64,000 nt of DNA. It comes from Ceratopteris richardii. Its lineage: Eukaryota > Streptophyta > Polypodiopsida > Polypodiales > Pteridaceae. The notes under the pieces are model-generated. The model did not search any database. It was not told the DNA's origin and saw only the letters and a program-made list of their open reading frames with translations. A program made the translations under genes and the position numbers. The first letter of the stretch is position 1, and each line of letters starts with the position of its first letter. Of the stretch, positions 50,167-62,696 are shown in pieces. The stretch lies in contig CM035417.1 of the NCBI GenBank assembly GCA_020310875.1, positions 86,291,440-86,355,439 on the forward strand. The letters are read 5' to 3'.

Positions 50167-51180
50167 GCGGTTGGGCGGTTGCCCCTTCTAATTTGCAGGA
50201 AGCCCAAGGGAAAATCTCTTGACGTCCTTCTGGTTGACAATTGTCCATCGCCAAGCCCGCTTGGGTTGGTGTAGACGTAACATGACTTATCTGACCAAAG
50301 ATCTTCTGGTCTTCCTTCTCATGTTGTTCATATGGTCTAGGGTTACATATCTCAGGCAGAGGGTTGTTAGGGAAGTCAAGCGGTATCACTCGCTTCTGAT
50401 CTAAGGTTCCAATCTGTAAGGAGCCTTGTCTAAGATTTAGGTTCACTGAGTGATTGTATAGCCAATCTTGGCCAAGGATTAGGGGTTCCATCAGGTCCTC
50501 GTCATGGCACACTAGTAGCTTTGTTGTCATAGTCACTTCGTTTATGAGGATAGGAAGATCCACCTCACCCATGCAAGGGGTTTCCATGCCTCCTAGCCCT
50601 ATGAGGTATGCCTCAATTGGCCGCATTTCTATTCTTGAGTCCTTATAGTGGGACCATCTAATCACACTAATCGCAGCTCCTGAGTCAATTAAAGCCTTGA
50701 GCTCTTGGCAAGGGTCACCGTGCTCTAGCCTGACTGTAATGAATGGTCTCCTATCCACTATGCTAGGATGAGTACTTGACTTTACTTGACACATGGCCAT
50801 GGGATATTTGGGTGTTGTTTCCAGATGGTTATAATGTTCTCTCCCTAGTCCTTGTCTTCTTAGCTTCATGCGCTTAATGCGTTCTATGGCTTCTGCATGA
50901 GCTTCAACTCGTATTCTATGTTCTTCCTCCTTACGCTTCTTTGCCAACGTGAGTCGTCTAAGCATATCCTCAGTAAGAGGTTCTTGATATAACTTGACTC
51001 TATAGCCACTAATGTAATTAAGCATTATGTCTCCTTCTAAGGTGGCTAATTGTACTGCTCCACTTGTCGAGAGTCTGTTAATGATCATAGGTCCATAACC
51101 TCGCTTCTCTAACTTCCGTGCGTGTTGTTTCAACGTATATACTAGGACTAAATCTCCTTCTTTTAAGCCTTTATCTTTCA
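49990..51180 (-). mobile_element. Gypsy-C2 post-integrase frame with a second protease-like domain
   Basis: The first 60 or so residues continue the integrase tail (GDLVLVYTLKQHARKLEKRG, then GPMIINRLS). After a K/R/E-rich helix comes LKALIDSGAAISVIRWSHYK, a D-S-G aspartic-protease active-site block, and 70-80 residues later EPLILGQDWLYNHSVNL, the matching I-L-G-x-D-W-L block. The same pair defines the first protease at about 55.8 kb, so the element carries two different retropepsin-like domains. The end holds five heptads of the form QMGTIxx/QVxxIxx (about 50.06-50.17 kb). Confidence 0.8.
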
Positions 51181-51259
51181 CATGTGCATCGAAATATGCT
51201 TTCTGTCGCTTCTTTGCTGCGTATATTCCTGCTGCTGCTCTCAGCCTGGTTTCTCCTAA

Positions 51260-52240
51260 TCATTCCAAGTCCATTATTCTTGCTGATAATTCATGGCCGG
51301 TCCACTGATGTTCTTGTGCAACCTTAAGGGTCGGTATCAAGAAGTCCAAAGGAAGCACAGCATTCTGACCAAAAACCATCTGAAAGGGGGTTGCATTGAG
51401 TACGGTCTTGTAGGCCACTCGATATGCCCAAATAGCGTGGTGTAACTGTTTGTCCCAATCTGAACATTTGTTGTTCATGAGTTTCGTCAGTACATTACAA
51501 AGGATCTTGTTAGTGCTTTCAGCTTGACTATTGGCCTGAGGATGATATGGTGCAAATTTCTTGTGAATCACCATAAAATCCTGTAACAAATATTCAATGA
51601 CTTGGTTCAGAAAGTGAGTTCCTCGATCGCTTACTAACTCTATAGGCAACCCATATCTTGTAAAGACATTTTCAAATAAGAATTTTGCAGTCGTGTGTGC
51701 ATCATTCTTTTTTGTGGCTTTTGCCTCTACCCATTTGGTAGGATAATCTGTCGCAACAATAATGTATTCAGCATATGTACCTTTTGAAGGGGGGTTAATG
51801 GGTCCTACAAAGTCTATACCCCACTTAGAAAATGCACGTCCTCCCATCATGGGTTTCAATGGCATTTCATCTCTGCGAGTAGGAAATTGAGTCCTTTGGC
51901 ACACATCACATCTCTTTACATAGGTATGTGCATCCATGTGAAGAGTGGGCCACCATAATCCTCCAAAGAGGATGGCTTTGATTATCCTATCGGGTCCAAA
52001 ATGACCTCTTGCAACACCTTGGTGTGCAGTCTCTAGTACGCTCAAGTAATTGCTTTCATGAACACATTGTCTTAAGTATCCATCTCATCCTCGTTTGTAT
52101 AGATGATCGCCAATAAGTGAATAGTCTTGAGCTTCCTGCTCTAGAGTGCGTTGACGTGCTAAGGTCATTCCTTGAGGGAATGTTTTCGTCCTCAAGTATG
52201 TCACTAAAGGTTCACTCTAGTCTGGTGTGAGAGACACATG
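51260..52240 (-). mobile_element. Gypsy-C2 integrase
   Basis: Zinc-binding half: CDVCQRTQ. Core D-D-E: WGIDFVGPINPPSKG, LVSDRGTHFLNQV and ANSQAESTNKIL. It resembles the Tat/Athila side of the family, and no chromodomain follows. Confidence 0.92.
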
Positions 52241-52589
52241 ATATAATGTAGCATGCTCTACTCGTGGTCTTTCACAGCAAACTGGGCATTCTTTACAAAA
52301 TTTGTAGACATTTGCTTCCATTGAAGGCCAATATACTCCTAGTCTATGCAGAGTCTGCAATGTACAATGTTTGGAATGATGTTGCTTTAATGCACTTATG
52401 TGTGCTAATTGTAACCAATTTGCATGTTTTGATTCATCTACACAACAAGCAAGAATCTTTTTATTATCCTGTTTATATATACTTCCTGCTATGATTTGGT
52501 ATCTCTGAGACTTGGTAATCTCTCCTTCCTTGATCCTTATCCTAGGATTCTTGGGTCCATACGTGAGAATCGAGACTATCGGCTTAGCC

Positions 52590-54750
52590 TATTCTGGTGC
52601 TATCTCAAGGTTAAACAAATACGCATCGGGTAATTCATCCACTATTCCTTGAGGAGCTTCTCCTATGGTTAATCTTGAGAGGTGGTCAGCCCTAATATGT
52701 GTCTTTCCTTTCTTGACTACTACTTCAAAGTCATACTCCATGAGTAATAGAAACCAACGTATTAATCTTCCTGTATTACATGGTTTGTTGCCTAAATACA
52801 ATAATGCTTGATGATCTGTAAAGAATTTGAACTTGTTTGCCAATAAATAATGCCTGAATTTCTTTACTGCATAAACCATTCCTAATCCTTCTTGTTCTGT
52901 AGTGGTGTAGTTTCTTTCTGCTGCGTTCAACTGTCTGCTCGAATAAGCTATGGGGAGATCTATATTACCTTCATTCGTGGGTTGTGCTAACACACATCCT
53001 ATGGCATAGTTGGATGCATCCACATGTACATGGAATGGCTTACTCCAATACGGGGTTGTCAATATAGGTGCTGAGCACAAATGTCGCTTAAGTTCATTGA
53101 ATGAATTCTCACATTCATCTGTCCATTCAAAATTGGTCAACAGAGAGTACAAAGGCTTAGCTATGATTGCATACATGTGTATGAATCATCTATAATAACC
53201 ACAATGGCCCATAAATGCCTGTACTTCTTTTACGTTATTTGGCCTAGGTAGATCTGCAATTACTTTCACTTTTTCTTCATCTGTCAAGATTCCATTCTTT
53301 GACACAATGTGTCCTAGAATTTTGCCTTGTCTGACCATGAAAACGCACTTTTCTAGGTTCAGACAAACCTGATATTCTTGACATTTGTCAAATACTTGTC
53401 TTAATTCTGGGATATGAGTCTGCCTGATATTCGAATGAGCACATAGGTCATCGACATAAACTTCCAAATTTTTGCATAAGAATTCCTTAAAAACGTGACA
53501 CATGAGTCGCTGGAAAGTAGCGGGTGCATTTGTGAGCCCAAAAGGCATCACACGAAATGCAAATATGCCCCATTCTGTGGCAAAAGCTGTCTTGTGTTGA
53601 TCTTCCGGAGCAATGGCTACTTGATTATAGCCTGAGAATCCATCAAGGAGATCTATATTACCTTCATTCGTGGGTTGTGCTAACACACATCCTATGGCAT
53701 AGTTGGATGCATCCACATGTACATGGAATGGCTTACTCCAATACGGGGTTATCAATATAGGTGTTGAGCACAAACATCGCTTAAGTTCATTGAATGAATT
53801 CTCACATTCATCTGTCCATTCAAAATTGGTCAACAGAGAGTACAAAGGCTTAGCTATGATTGCATACATGTGTATGAATCGTCTATAATAACCACAATGG
53901 CCCATAAATGCCTGTACTTCTTTTACGTTATTTGGCCTAGGTAGATCTACAATTACTTTCACTTTTTCTTCATCTGTCGAGATTCCATTCTTTGACACAA
54001 TGTGTCCTAGAATTTTGCCTTGTCTGACCATGAAAATGCACTTTTCTGAGTTCAGACAAACCTGATATTCTCGACATTTGTGAAATACTTGTCTTAATTA
54101 TGGGATATGAGTCTGCCTGATATTCGAATGAGCACATAGTTCATCGACATAAACTTCCAAATTCTTGCATAAGAATTCCTTAAAAATGTGACACATGAGT
54201 CACTGAAAAGTAGCGAGTGCATTTGTGAGCCCAAAAGGCATCACACGAAATGCAAATATGCCCCATTCTGTGGCAAAAGCTGTCTTGTGTTGATCTTCCG
54301 GAGCAAAGGCTACTTGATTATAGCCTGAGAATCCATCAAGGAAGCTGTAAACTTCCTTGCCTGCAACTCTTTCCAATAAGTGTTCCGTGATAGGAAGAGG
54401 ATAACTGTCTCTAATCGTGGCGGCATTAACTTTTTTAAGGTTAATACACACACGCAATTTTCCATTCTTCTTGGGCACAACCACAATGGGGGATACCCAT
54501 TCGGTATGCTTAATTTCGTAAATAAATCCTGCTTCTATCAAGCGATCTATCTCCTCTTTAATCTTCGCAGTGTAGTCATCATTGTACGTGTATGGTTTCT
54601 GTTTCGTAGGTTTTGCATCTGGAGTCATAGAGATTCTATGAGAACATATGTTGGGATCTACTCCTTTCAAGTCTTTATAACTCCAAGCAAACACATCTCT
54701 ATATTTGTGCAATAGGGCAACTAATTCTTCCTCTTCTTCATTTGTCAAAT
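52590..54750 (-). mobile_element. Gypsy-C2 reverse transcriptase and RNase H
   Basis: RT blocks: WVSPIVVVPKKNGKLRVC, FLDGFSGYNQVAFAPEDQH, FRVMPFGLTNA and VYVDDLCAHS. RNase H blocks: HVHVDASNYAIGCVLAQP, ERNYTTTEQEGLGMVYAVKK and FFTDHQALLYL. This is a fossil copy, and one stretch of it is duplicated in tandem. Confidence 0.92.
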
Positions 54751-54899
54751 CATGCCCTATGTAGCTACATTTCTCTTCTTCTCCTTCTATGGCAACTATT
54801 ATTTTTTTGGTTTCTCTCGATTATCATATACTTCTCCAATGTCAGCTTTTCTGTTAGGCATTCGTACCATGATTTGTCTGTCTTCTATTTCATACTTCT

Positions 54900-56800
54900 T
54901 GAAGTTCTAAGGAACCTCAAACAAAGATTCTTCTTCTTTTGACAAGGTTTCTTTCTTCTTCCTTTTCTTACCTTCACTTTTGTCAGTCACTTGAGTGGCT
55001 AACCTCACCTCATTCATAAGTTCTTCGAGTCTCTGAGGATGAGTTTCTACTTCGTAGAAGTATTCTTCTTCTAATGCAAAGGGTGGGTCCATAATAATCG
55101 ACTCTAGATCGAAGTCACTTGCATCTTCAAATGCATCAGTGCTAGGTTCACACTCTTCAATAATCGAATCACACATGATTGGCTCTATCGTGAAAACTGA
55201 GATGTCATAGCCATCCTCGTCACAATGGGGTGTCCATTGTTCTTCATTGATGGCTACATCCATGGTTGCTAGGATTTCTGCCCAACCATGGGGTCCAAAT
55301 TCTTCGTCTGGAAACACTACAGGTGCGTAAGCTGGATCTTGAAGGCTTCGTGGGTGTTGTTCTGCACCTAAAGTTCTAGCTTCTAACCGTTTTTCCTCTT
55401 GTTTTGCTACTTTACACATCCATAAATGAGTATCCTCGTGCAACCATGAGGGGTCTGATTCTAATGAGTGTACCGATTCTGTTTCTACCTGTGTCTTATG
55501 GATGGTATTCCATTGTATTGGGGGTACATCTCGATGTGAATAGTCTTTAAGATTGAATTTAGTGGTCACTCCTAAATGTTGCAAGTACAAAGAATTAGTT
55601 CCCCAATCTTGTACAATTTGCAATTGACACATGAATGGTTGTCCTAATATCATCTCATAAGCATGATTTTTACTAAAATCACAAATTGCGAAGGTATGCT
55701 CAAACTCTACACCACAAGCTTTTATCCTGGTAGGTCTTAATGCTGGCTTACCCCAACGTTTCCATAAAGCGGTGGTAGCAATGGCTACTCCGGCTCCTGA
55801 ATCTAAGATGGCTTTCGTGGTGTAGCCCTGATGGGTTATTGGAAGATAAGTGTTACCTTCCTCTCCTTCGCTTACATCTCCGATCTTTTCTACAGGTATC
55901 TCTGGTACCTTCTTGTGTGTTCCTATCTGTGAGGGAGTAGTAGCAAGCTCAGGGAATTGATTTGCTACATGTTTCCATAATTCTGGTTTAACCTTCAACA
56001 ATTCCTCTATAGTGAGATTACATTGTACTTTGGTATTCTTGATTACTTTCGTGTTTCTAGGGATTACTGATTCTTCATTCCTCACTATTATTGTGGGTGC
56101 TCTCATACTAATAGACTTTGCTTCCCAAGGTCCTGTGAACTGAGGTAATTCTTGTAAAGAATTGGATTCAAAACCTGTGTGTTCACTCAGTTGCTCCTCC
56201 TCTACATCATCATAAATACAGGGGATGTCTTGGGGAAATTGTTCCTGCAAGTCGTCTATTTCTTGAATAGGAGGATGGGTTCCTTGTTCTTTTCTCCACT
56301 TCTCTTCTTGGATTTCTCTCAAAAATTCATGTGAGTATCTATGTATGGAAGACAGGTTGTCTTCACCTTCCGTATTGGGTACTTGAGACAGGGATGGTGC
56401 ATTCCTTTCCTGTGTCTCTGAGGCCATAGGGTTCCTATACTGATCCTTTTTCCCTTTGCTATCAATCAAGTATTCTAGCCTCTCCATCAGTCCTTGAAAG
56501 TGTAATTCTGGTCTTGCCATGTTATTCCAATTAAGATATCTAGAGGCTTCGAACATTGCTTGTGCTAATTCTACCATCTTCATGCAAAGCTTAGTCCTCT
56601 CAATTTCTAAGTCTGCCCGAGGGTAGTTCTTGCTCATTTCAGCTATTTGAGGTCCTTCTTTTAATCTAGCCTGATATGCACGAAACATCATGTCTAGGTT
56701 TTCAGGTATGGGTTCTGCTAGAACTGATCCTGATTTTTGAGCTGGGTTCTCTTGATTCAATTCTTGTGAAGTCAATTCTAGGATTTTGGCTCCCAATTCC
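54900..56800 (-). mobile_element. Gypsy-C2 protease region
   Basis: A long acidic frame of about 629 codons carries a retropepsin-like domain near its middle: AILDSGAGVAIATTAL (active-site D-S-G) and, 60 or so residues later, YEMILGQPFM (the I-L-G block). The acidic tail before RT (EEEYFYEVETHPQRLEELMN) has no known domain. It is followed by RT, as in Ty3/gypsy order. Confidence 0.82.
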
Positions 56801-56949
56801 TTAAGACTTCCTTCCAGCTCAGTTATCCTCTTACTCCACTTTCTTTTAATTCTTTCTTTGGAATCTTTCCAAGATTTTGTTTTTTTACTGCTAGATTCTC
56901 CAACTTCACTAGTTCCGGCTACTTTCTCAGTGTTAGGCTGTTGATTCTA

Positions 56950-59350
56950 TAAGAGCGCCTGGGCTCTTGTTATAGCTTGGATAGGCACGTATGTAGGGTT
57001 GGATCCATCTGCGTTGTTCACAATACCTATCACGTTGATCGGTGTCACATTTGAAGTATTAACAGGGTTCTTAGGACAATCTTTTATGATGTGCTCTTTA
57101 CCACAATCGGCACAAAAGCCTTGTATGTTATAGTATTGTGACTGTCCTGCTATCGGAGGATGTGGACAATCCTTTATGAAATGATCTCCTTGGCACCTAA
57201 AGCATGGTCCTCTAGGGCCTGGTGGTCTTTGTTGTCTCAATTGGGGCCGTGGATTTGGGTTTGTGTACATCACATGAGCGTAGTCGGGCTCCCAACTAGG
57301 TTCCAATGGTGGACTATCATATTGATAAGTCTCCACATGTTCTGGTGAATCTGTGTAATATGCGGGTGGACTATCTACATGAGTAGAGTCAAAACTGTTA
57401 GAGTTTGGATCATTGTCAGTAATTAAAGGTGAAACGGGAACTAAAGCCCTATTGAGGTTTTCTTCTACAGCAGCGTATTTTACTAAGATGACATTAGCTG
57501 GCCGGGGTGGCTGCTGTGCTAAGACAGGTTGAGGTCTTTGTTGAGCCTGATAAGGATAGTTTTGAGGAGGCCTATAGTAATGAGGCTGAGTATTGTATTG
57601 GCCTTGATACCTACCTGCTTGCGGGTATGCTTGCGGGTAGTTCTGTCTAACTGCTTGTTTGTTGTATGGGCAGTCCTGTGCCGTATGATTCGTATATCGT
57701 CTCTCAATTGTACAGTATTGGCCACTAGGGTTGGCTTGTGGTTGTGTTGTATTGGGACACACATTTGCCATATGATCGCCACCACAGGTGTAACAATGCT
57801 TGTTTGTTGTTACCCTAGGCATCTGTTTACTAGAAACTCCTACTTTCTGGGCCACTTTCTCTGCTAGATCTTCTATTGAGCTGGACAATTTTGTGGATGC
57901 TAGAGATGAAAAATCTGAGTCCTTATAGACCTTTGAGAGTTCCAACTCGTCTCCTAAGTTGTCTTCAATGTCTATACAAATTCTTACACACTGCTCTAGC
58001 GTTCTGGGTTCCTTCAAGTACACATAGGAGCGTAGTTTAGAGCTCAACAGGCCATCTAGGAACAACAACACTTGATTGGCCTGTGAAGGTAACTCTTGTA
58101 CTGGACAACTTTCAACATATTGTCTAAACCTACGTCCTGCCAATCTTATTGTTTCCTGAGGGGTCTGTTTGAAACTATGAATCAATGAAGACGTGTCATG
58201 TCTGATTCCACTCTTAGAGAATTCAGTGATGAATGACTCTAAAAAGTGATGGATGTCTCTAAATTGCCTTTGTTGCAAAGGTTGGAACCAAGTTATAGCT
58301 GTATTCTTTAACGTTAGCCCAAAAGCATTATATTGTGTGAACATGTCTTCGACTTGTTCAGCCCTTAGAACTTGCTTAAATTCCGCAACATGGTCATAGG
58401 GATCTCATGTCCCGTCAAAGTAGTTTTTCATGGATTTCATTAGTTGAGTGGGTCTTAATATTCTTGCGTGTTCACGTGGTCTAGGTAGAGGAAAATCATC
58501 TCTACCACCTGGTATTCTTTGTCTTTCCACTCTGTCCGTGTCTATGGTGGTTCTATCTCTCCCTATGGGATGATTGAAACTTACTTCCGGTCTTTCTTTG
58601 TTTTTCTCTCTTTGATTAGCATGGGCGAAGGATGTTCCTGCCCCTTGTTGGCTTGTGTTTACGTTTTTTTGAGATGGAGGGAATACTAATTCGCCTCTCC
58701 ATGTGTATGTATTTCTAGCATGGTCTGGTACCACAAAGACTCTTTCTGAAGTTCCATCCAGGTATACAACCTTTCCAGGTGTATTGGGGTCCTTAAATTC
58801 GTAGATTATGATGGAACCTACCTCACTAGGTTGTTTCGTTCTATATCTCCAAAATGCTTCATCTGTCTCTTTGTTTACAAACAACTCTATGCTCTGTTAT
58901 CCTGAGGGGTCCAATCTGGAACTAGTACTCGTGTCAGTACAGATTTCTCTCTAGGTGTCCTAGGTTTTTCTAATGGTTCTTTTCCTTGAGTTCTCGCTTC
59001 CGTCTCCAACTGAATTACGCCAAACTCATTGGTATTGTTTGGCTGCGTACTTAAGATGTACATCGTTCCTTCCTTGTCTATGTACACGTCTCTCTCGAAT
59101 TTCACCACTAGACGTTCCAATCCAATGGGTTGATCAGGATTGTGCATTTGCACCACTTGTCTTTGCAAACCATCCTCATAGATGTGAGCACCTAAGCGGT
59201 TGGTTCGGAGAAATTCTAACTGAGTTCTATAGGGTCCTTCGGGTCTTTCTAGATGCGCTACGTTTGACCCTCCTTCTGGTCTTTCCGTGCTAGAAGCCAT
59301 TTTCGATTCACTCGTATCTAAGCTCAACTCGTAAGGATAACTATTGTTCA
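56950..59350 (-). mobile_element. Gypsy-C2 gag region
   Basis: The gag-like N-terminal part (58.4-59.35 kb) begins near MNNSYPYELSLDTSESK and includes FERDVYIDKEGTMYIL. A Retrotrans_gag-like helical core follows (TWFQPLQQRQFRDIHHFLES, LRSYVYLKEPRTLEQCV). The Q/P/Y-rich tail holds three knuckles, CYTCGGDHMANVC, CFRCQGDHFIKDC and CADCGKEHIIKDC. All three have CX2CX3HX4C spacing, one residue shorter than the usual knuckle. The domain would package element RNA. Confidence 0.85.
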
Positions 59351-59844
59351 ACTGTTGAGCCCACGATCGTGTAGTGGTTCCTACGCTTGCTTCTCATGAT
59401 CTCAAGCTTTGTCGGTGTGACCTAGAAAAATCCAATATTAGACCAATTTCACAAATGGATGATCAAGCACTTGAGTATATACACCCTTAAAGGTCCTTTC
59501 CCTTTTGCCCAAAACTTCAATGATTGCCCCCTGGTTTTTTAGTCCCACACTAGGTCAACCTCAAATTAGCTTATCTAAAAATTAACTTACTCTTTATGAA
59601 AAAACAATTGAGATCATGTAGTACTCGTAAAGAGCTTTCTAACGAGCCATAAAGCTCAAAAAATAGACTTCGGATGAAAAAGATATGAGCATTCAGGCCC
59701 TCAGGGGTGAAAACTGACAAACAAGTTTTTCTTCAAATATGAGCTAAGGGGTCTCCTATGAGTCTAATCACCCAAAAATTTTCAAAAAATAGCCCCAAAA
59801 TTGGCCAAAATTTGAAGCCCTAAAATTTGCATTTGGGGTGAGCA

Positions 59845-60425
59845 ATCGCGATGGTCCAGGTGAACCGTCGCGATGGCGTGGCACAATCGCGATGGTCCGA
59901 AGGAGCGAATAGTCACGATGGTCTGAAAGTGGATGATCGCGATGGCGTGAATGTGAACTGTCGCGATGGTCTGGAATGAATGATCGCGATGGTCCAAAAA
60001 TGAACCGTCGCGATGGCGTCAGTCAACGGTCAACGCGAACCGTCGCGATGGTCCGAGTGAACCGTCACAATGGTCACGGGCGTGATGGCATGAGTCAATC
60101 ACGATGGTCTAATTTTGAGTCGTCGTGATGGCATACCTGGGATAGTCGCGATGGCGTGACTAGTGAGCAATCGTGATGGTCTAGCTTGCCATGTGGCAGC
60201 ATCGGCGCGATGGCATGAGCCAATCATGATGGCGTGGGATCGACGAGATCGTTGCGATGGTCAAGGACCGTTGCGATGGTTCAAGTGAACCGTCGCGATG
60301 GCGTGAAACCGTCGCGATGGCGTGAAACCGTCACGATGGTCCGGCTGAGCCGTCGCGATGGCGTGAGCCAATCGCGATGGTGTGACACAATCGCGATGGT
60401 CTGAGTCAATCGTGATGGTCCATCA
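59845..60425. repeat. CGCGATGG minisatellite in the C2 leader
   Basis: About 26 units built on TCGCGATGG(T/C), mostly 20-24 bases apart with variable spacers (AACCGTCGCGATGGCGTGA). Each unit carries CpG sites, some decayed to CACGATGG or CGTGATGG. It lies upstream of gag in Gypsy-C2. Confidence 0.92.
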
Positions 60426-60430
60426 AGATG

Positions 60431-62600
60431 ATGATTTTGCAAATGCGTTTGTGGATCCGTGCAAGTGTTAGTGTCGCCTACCTCTTGGTGAACTCGCATA
60501 CAAAAATTGTCGAAGTTGGCAGACCATCAATGTCGTCGAGATTTTCTCTCCTCTCTCACTTGTGAAGGCCTACAAAAAACATATTTGGTGAAGGTAGCCG
60601 GAATTCCCCGAGAAGTCCAAGATGCATCAAGGATGTCAAAGGAAGCTCACATACAAAGTTTCAAAGAAATCAAGAAAGTCCATGGTAGCGGTCAAAGCTG
60701 GTCAAAGTTAGGAAATTAGGGCAAAAATTTCATTGTCACCAAATTAGATGAAAATTCAAGTACAGCCCAAATTTCAGCAGAAAATGGATTTTGTAGCACA
60801 TTGATATGCTATGTTCATTTTGTAAAAATGTAATTTTTCTAGTTTGACCCTACAAATTCTTGTATAGAAATTTATGTTAGCCATATGGTTTGGCATGTAT
60901 AAAGACCATATGTGGCTACATATTTGTACAAAGTTTCAAGGCTATCAGAGCTTCCTAGAGACCTTAATGCCACCTTGCAAGCTTCCAAATGTAGACAAAC
61001 TTGTACAAGGAAGATTCAGATGGAAGTTTTTTTTGCATATTCCTGAAGGAGTTCTTTGGAAACATAGTCCTACAAAGTTTCATCTTCATCAAAGCCTATT
61101 TGGAGGGTCAAAGAGCACAAAGTCTAGTTTTCAAGATCACCCTAGTTTTCTAGTTTAAGCAAATTGAAGGGTTGAAGGGCTACCACATGGCGAAAGCTGA
61201 TTGAGCCATGTTGTACGATCAAGATGAGCTCATATTCAAGGGTGGAGATGCACGCATGCTTAAAGCAAGGAGGATCCATGAGTTTTTCCATAAAAGAAGA
61301 CTTTTTTGACAATCAAAGATCAATAATGCAGCTTTTCTCCAAAAATAGTGGCTTATCTTATCCAAACTGATGTCAGTACTGATCCGACGGTCCAGATCAT
61401 CCCCAAATCCAATGGTGGAGAATGAAGGCGCCTAAATTTCACTCCTTTACACTAGATTTGATAGAATGAACAATTCCAAGCCATTGATTTGATTAATCAA
61501 ATGGCTGTAATCGAAAGTAGTGATCCTAGAGTTGAGAGTTGATTTCTCTAGATCCAAGGGCCCAAATTCATTCAAAAGACTATATAAACCCCCCTCCAAA
61601 CTCTTAGAGCATCATTGTTAGGCATCCATAGGACTCATGCTAGCTTACGGTTTCCTTGAGATGATCACCCTCGATTGAGCGAGTGAGGATCCAAGGTGGG
61701 CTAGTATGAGTATAGTACCTAGTTTCAAATTTAAGTTAGAACTCCAATCTAGGATAGGCTCTTGAAACCATCATCTCTATCTTGACTCACCCTCGGTGGA
61801 GCGTGTGAGTGAGTTAGAGCTGGTTTTAATGAGTCTTAGGATTCTTTAGTTAGACGTTACGAGCCTAGACATACATAGGGTCAATGAAGTGGAACTCACC
61901 TTCTTACGTATGACATTCGGTTGAACTATCATGGTTTGAAGGTCGGAACCGCCTTTGATCAGTAGACTGCTTAGCTTGAAGTACCACGACGATCTTATAC
62001 ATGTAACTTAATTCAAATCCTTTTAATTCATGTCACTTGTCACTTGTCTCTTCTCTCTTGTCTCTCAGTTTCTTAAGTATTTTTACATGTCTTCTATTTT
62101 CTTCTATGTGTGAGAAGGCTCCGCAGGATTGCGTTGAACCAGTGAGGATGTTTCAATGAGCTTGTGATTAAACTCTATCATCATAATTCACTTGCATGCA
62201 TATAATCCATACATACCCATACATATTGATTAGTTTCTGAAAGTGTATAAGAAGCTCCAATATTGGACCATTCTTCCTTTCGAAACTAATTTATGTGTAA
62301 GGATTCCATCTATTCTCGTCATGCATACATATCATCCAAAGAAGACTATGCATATGGATTGGAATTAGGAAGTGTTTAAGAAGCTCCTTCAATGGACCAT
62401 TCTTCCTTTCAAATTTGATTTGTGTGTATGGTTCTCTTTCGTTCTTATCATTCATGTTCATCAATCTAACTTGCACTCCTACATTCCCATTCCCATAATC
62501 ATTTCAACATCTCTCTCTTCTCCATACTCAACATTAATTTCACTTTCACGTCCTTAAAACCTTCCAACATTCATTAGCTTCATACACTCTGTGTGTGCCA
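60431..62600. other. Unassigned stretch, probably including the LTR of Gypsy-D
   Basis: No coding region is recognised. A TATA box (TATATAAA, 61581-61588) followed by ACCCCCCTCC suggests an LTR promoter driving the gag frame that starts near 62.7 kb. The LTR ends and primer site could not be fixed. Shared 60-base blocks near 61.66 and 61.79 kb (CACCCTCG...GAGCG...GTGAG) are a weak internal repeat. Confidence 0.4.
62245..62500 (+). repeat. Imperfect 129-bp tandem duplication
   Basis: AGTGTATAAGAAGCTCC...GGACCATTCTTCCTTTC and AGTGTTTAAGAAGCTCC...GGACCATTCTTCCTTTC start about 129 bases apart (near 62243 and 62372), with further shared words after them. It probably lies in the U5 or leader of Gypsy-D. 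Confidence 0.75.
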
Positions 62601-62696
62601 CGACCGGACCTGATCCACCTGGATTGCGATCACCTCCACATTTGAACCCAACGTGAAACGATTCATGGCATTTGCATCTGATCTTGTTGGGAGGTT

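Larger units (their letters stand above)
38290..60430 (-). mobile_element. Gypsy-C2, very large Ty3/gypsy element with extra downstream frames
   Basis: Minus element, interrupted by F (39127-45389). Parts from 5' to 3': minisatellite-bearing leader, gag N-terminal region and gag with three knuckles (56.9-59.35 kb), retropepsin (about 55.8 kb), RT and RNase H (52.6-54.75 kb), integrase (51.3-52.2 kb), then about 13 kb (7 kb without F) of extra frames: a second protease-like domain, a repeat-bearing basic region, a 457-codon frame, a P/S/T-rich frame, a coiled-coil frame and distal frames at 38.3-39.1 kb. Without F it is about 16 kb, comparable with Ogre/Tat and Athila-type giants. Part of pol is present twice in tandem. 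The 5' LTR was not found. It is broken in about eight to ten places. Confidence 0.85.

Noticed and set aside
59782-60499. Histidine/isoleucine-rich small proteins and a CRISPR-like array
   Set aside because: The frames are translations of the CGCGATGG minisatellite. The units vary, the spacers are not unique sequences of constant length, and the context is a plant retroelement leader.
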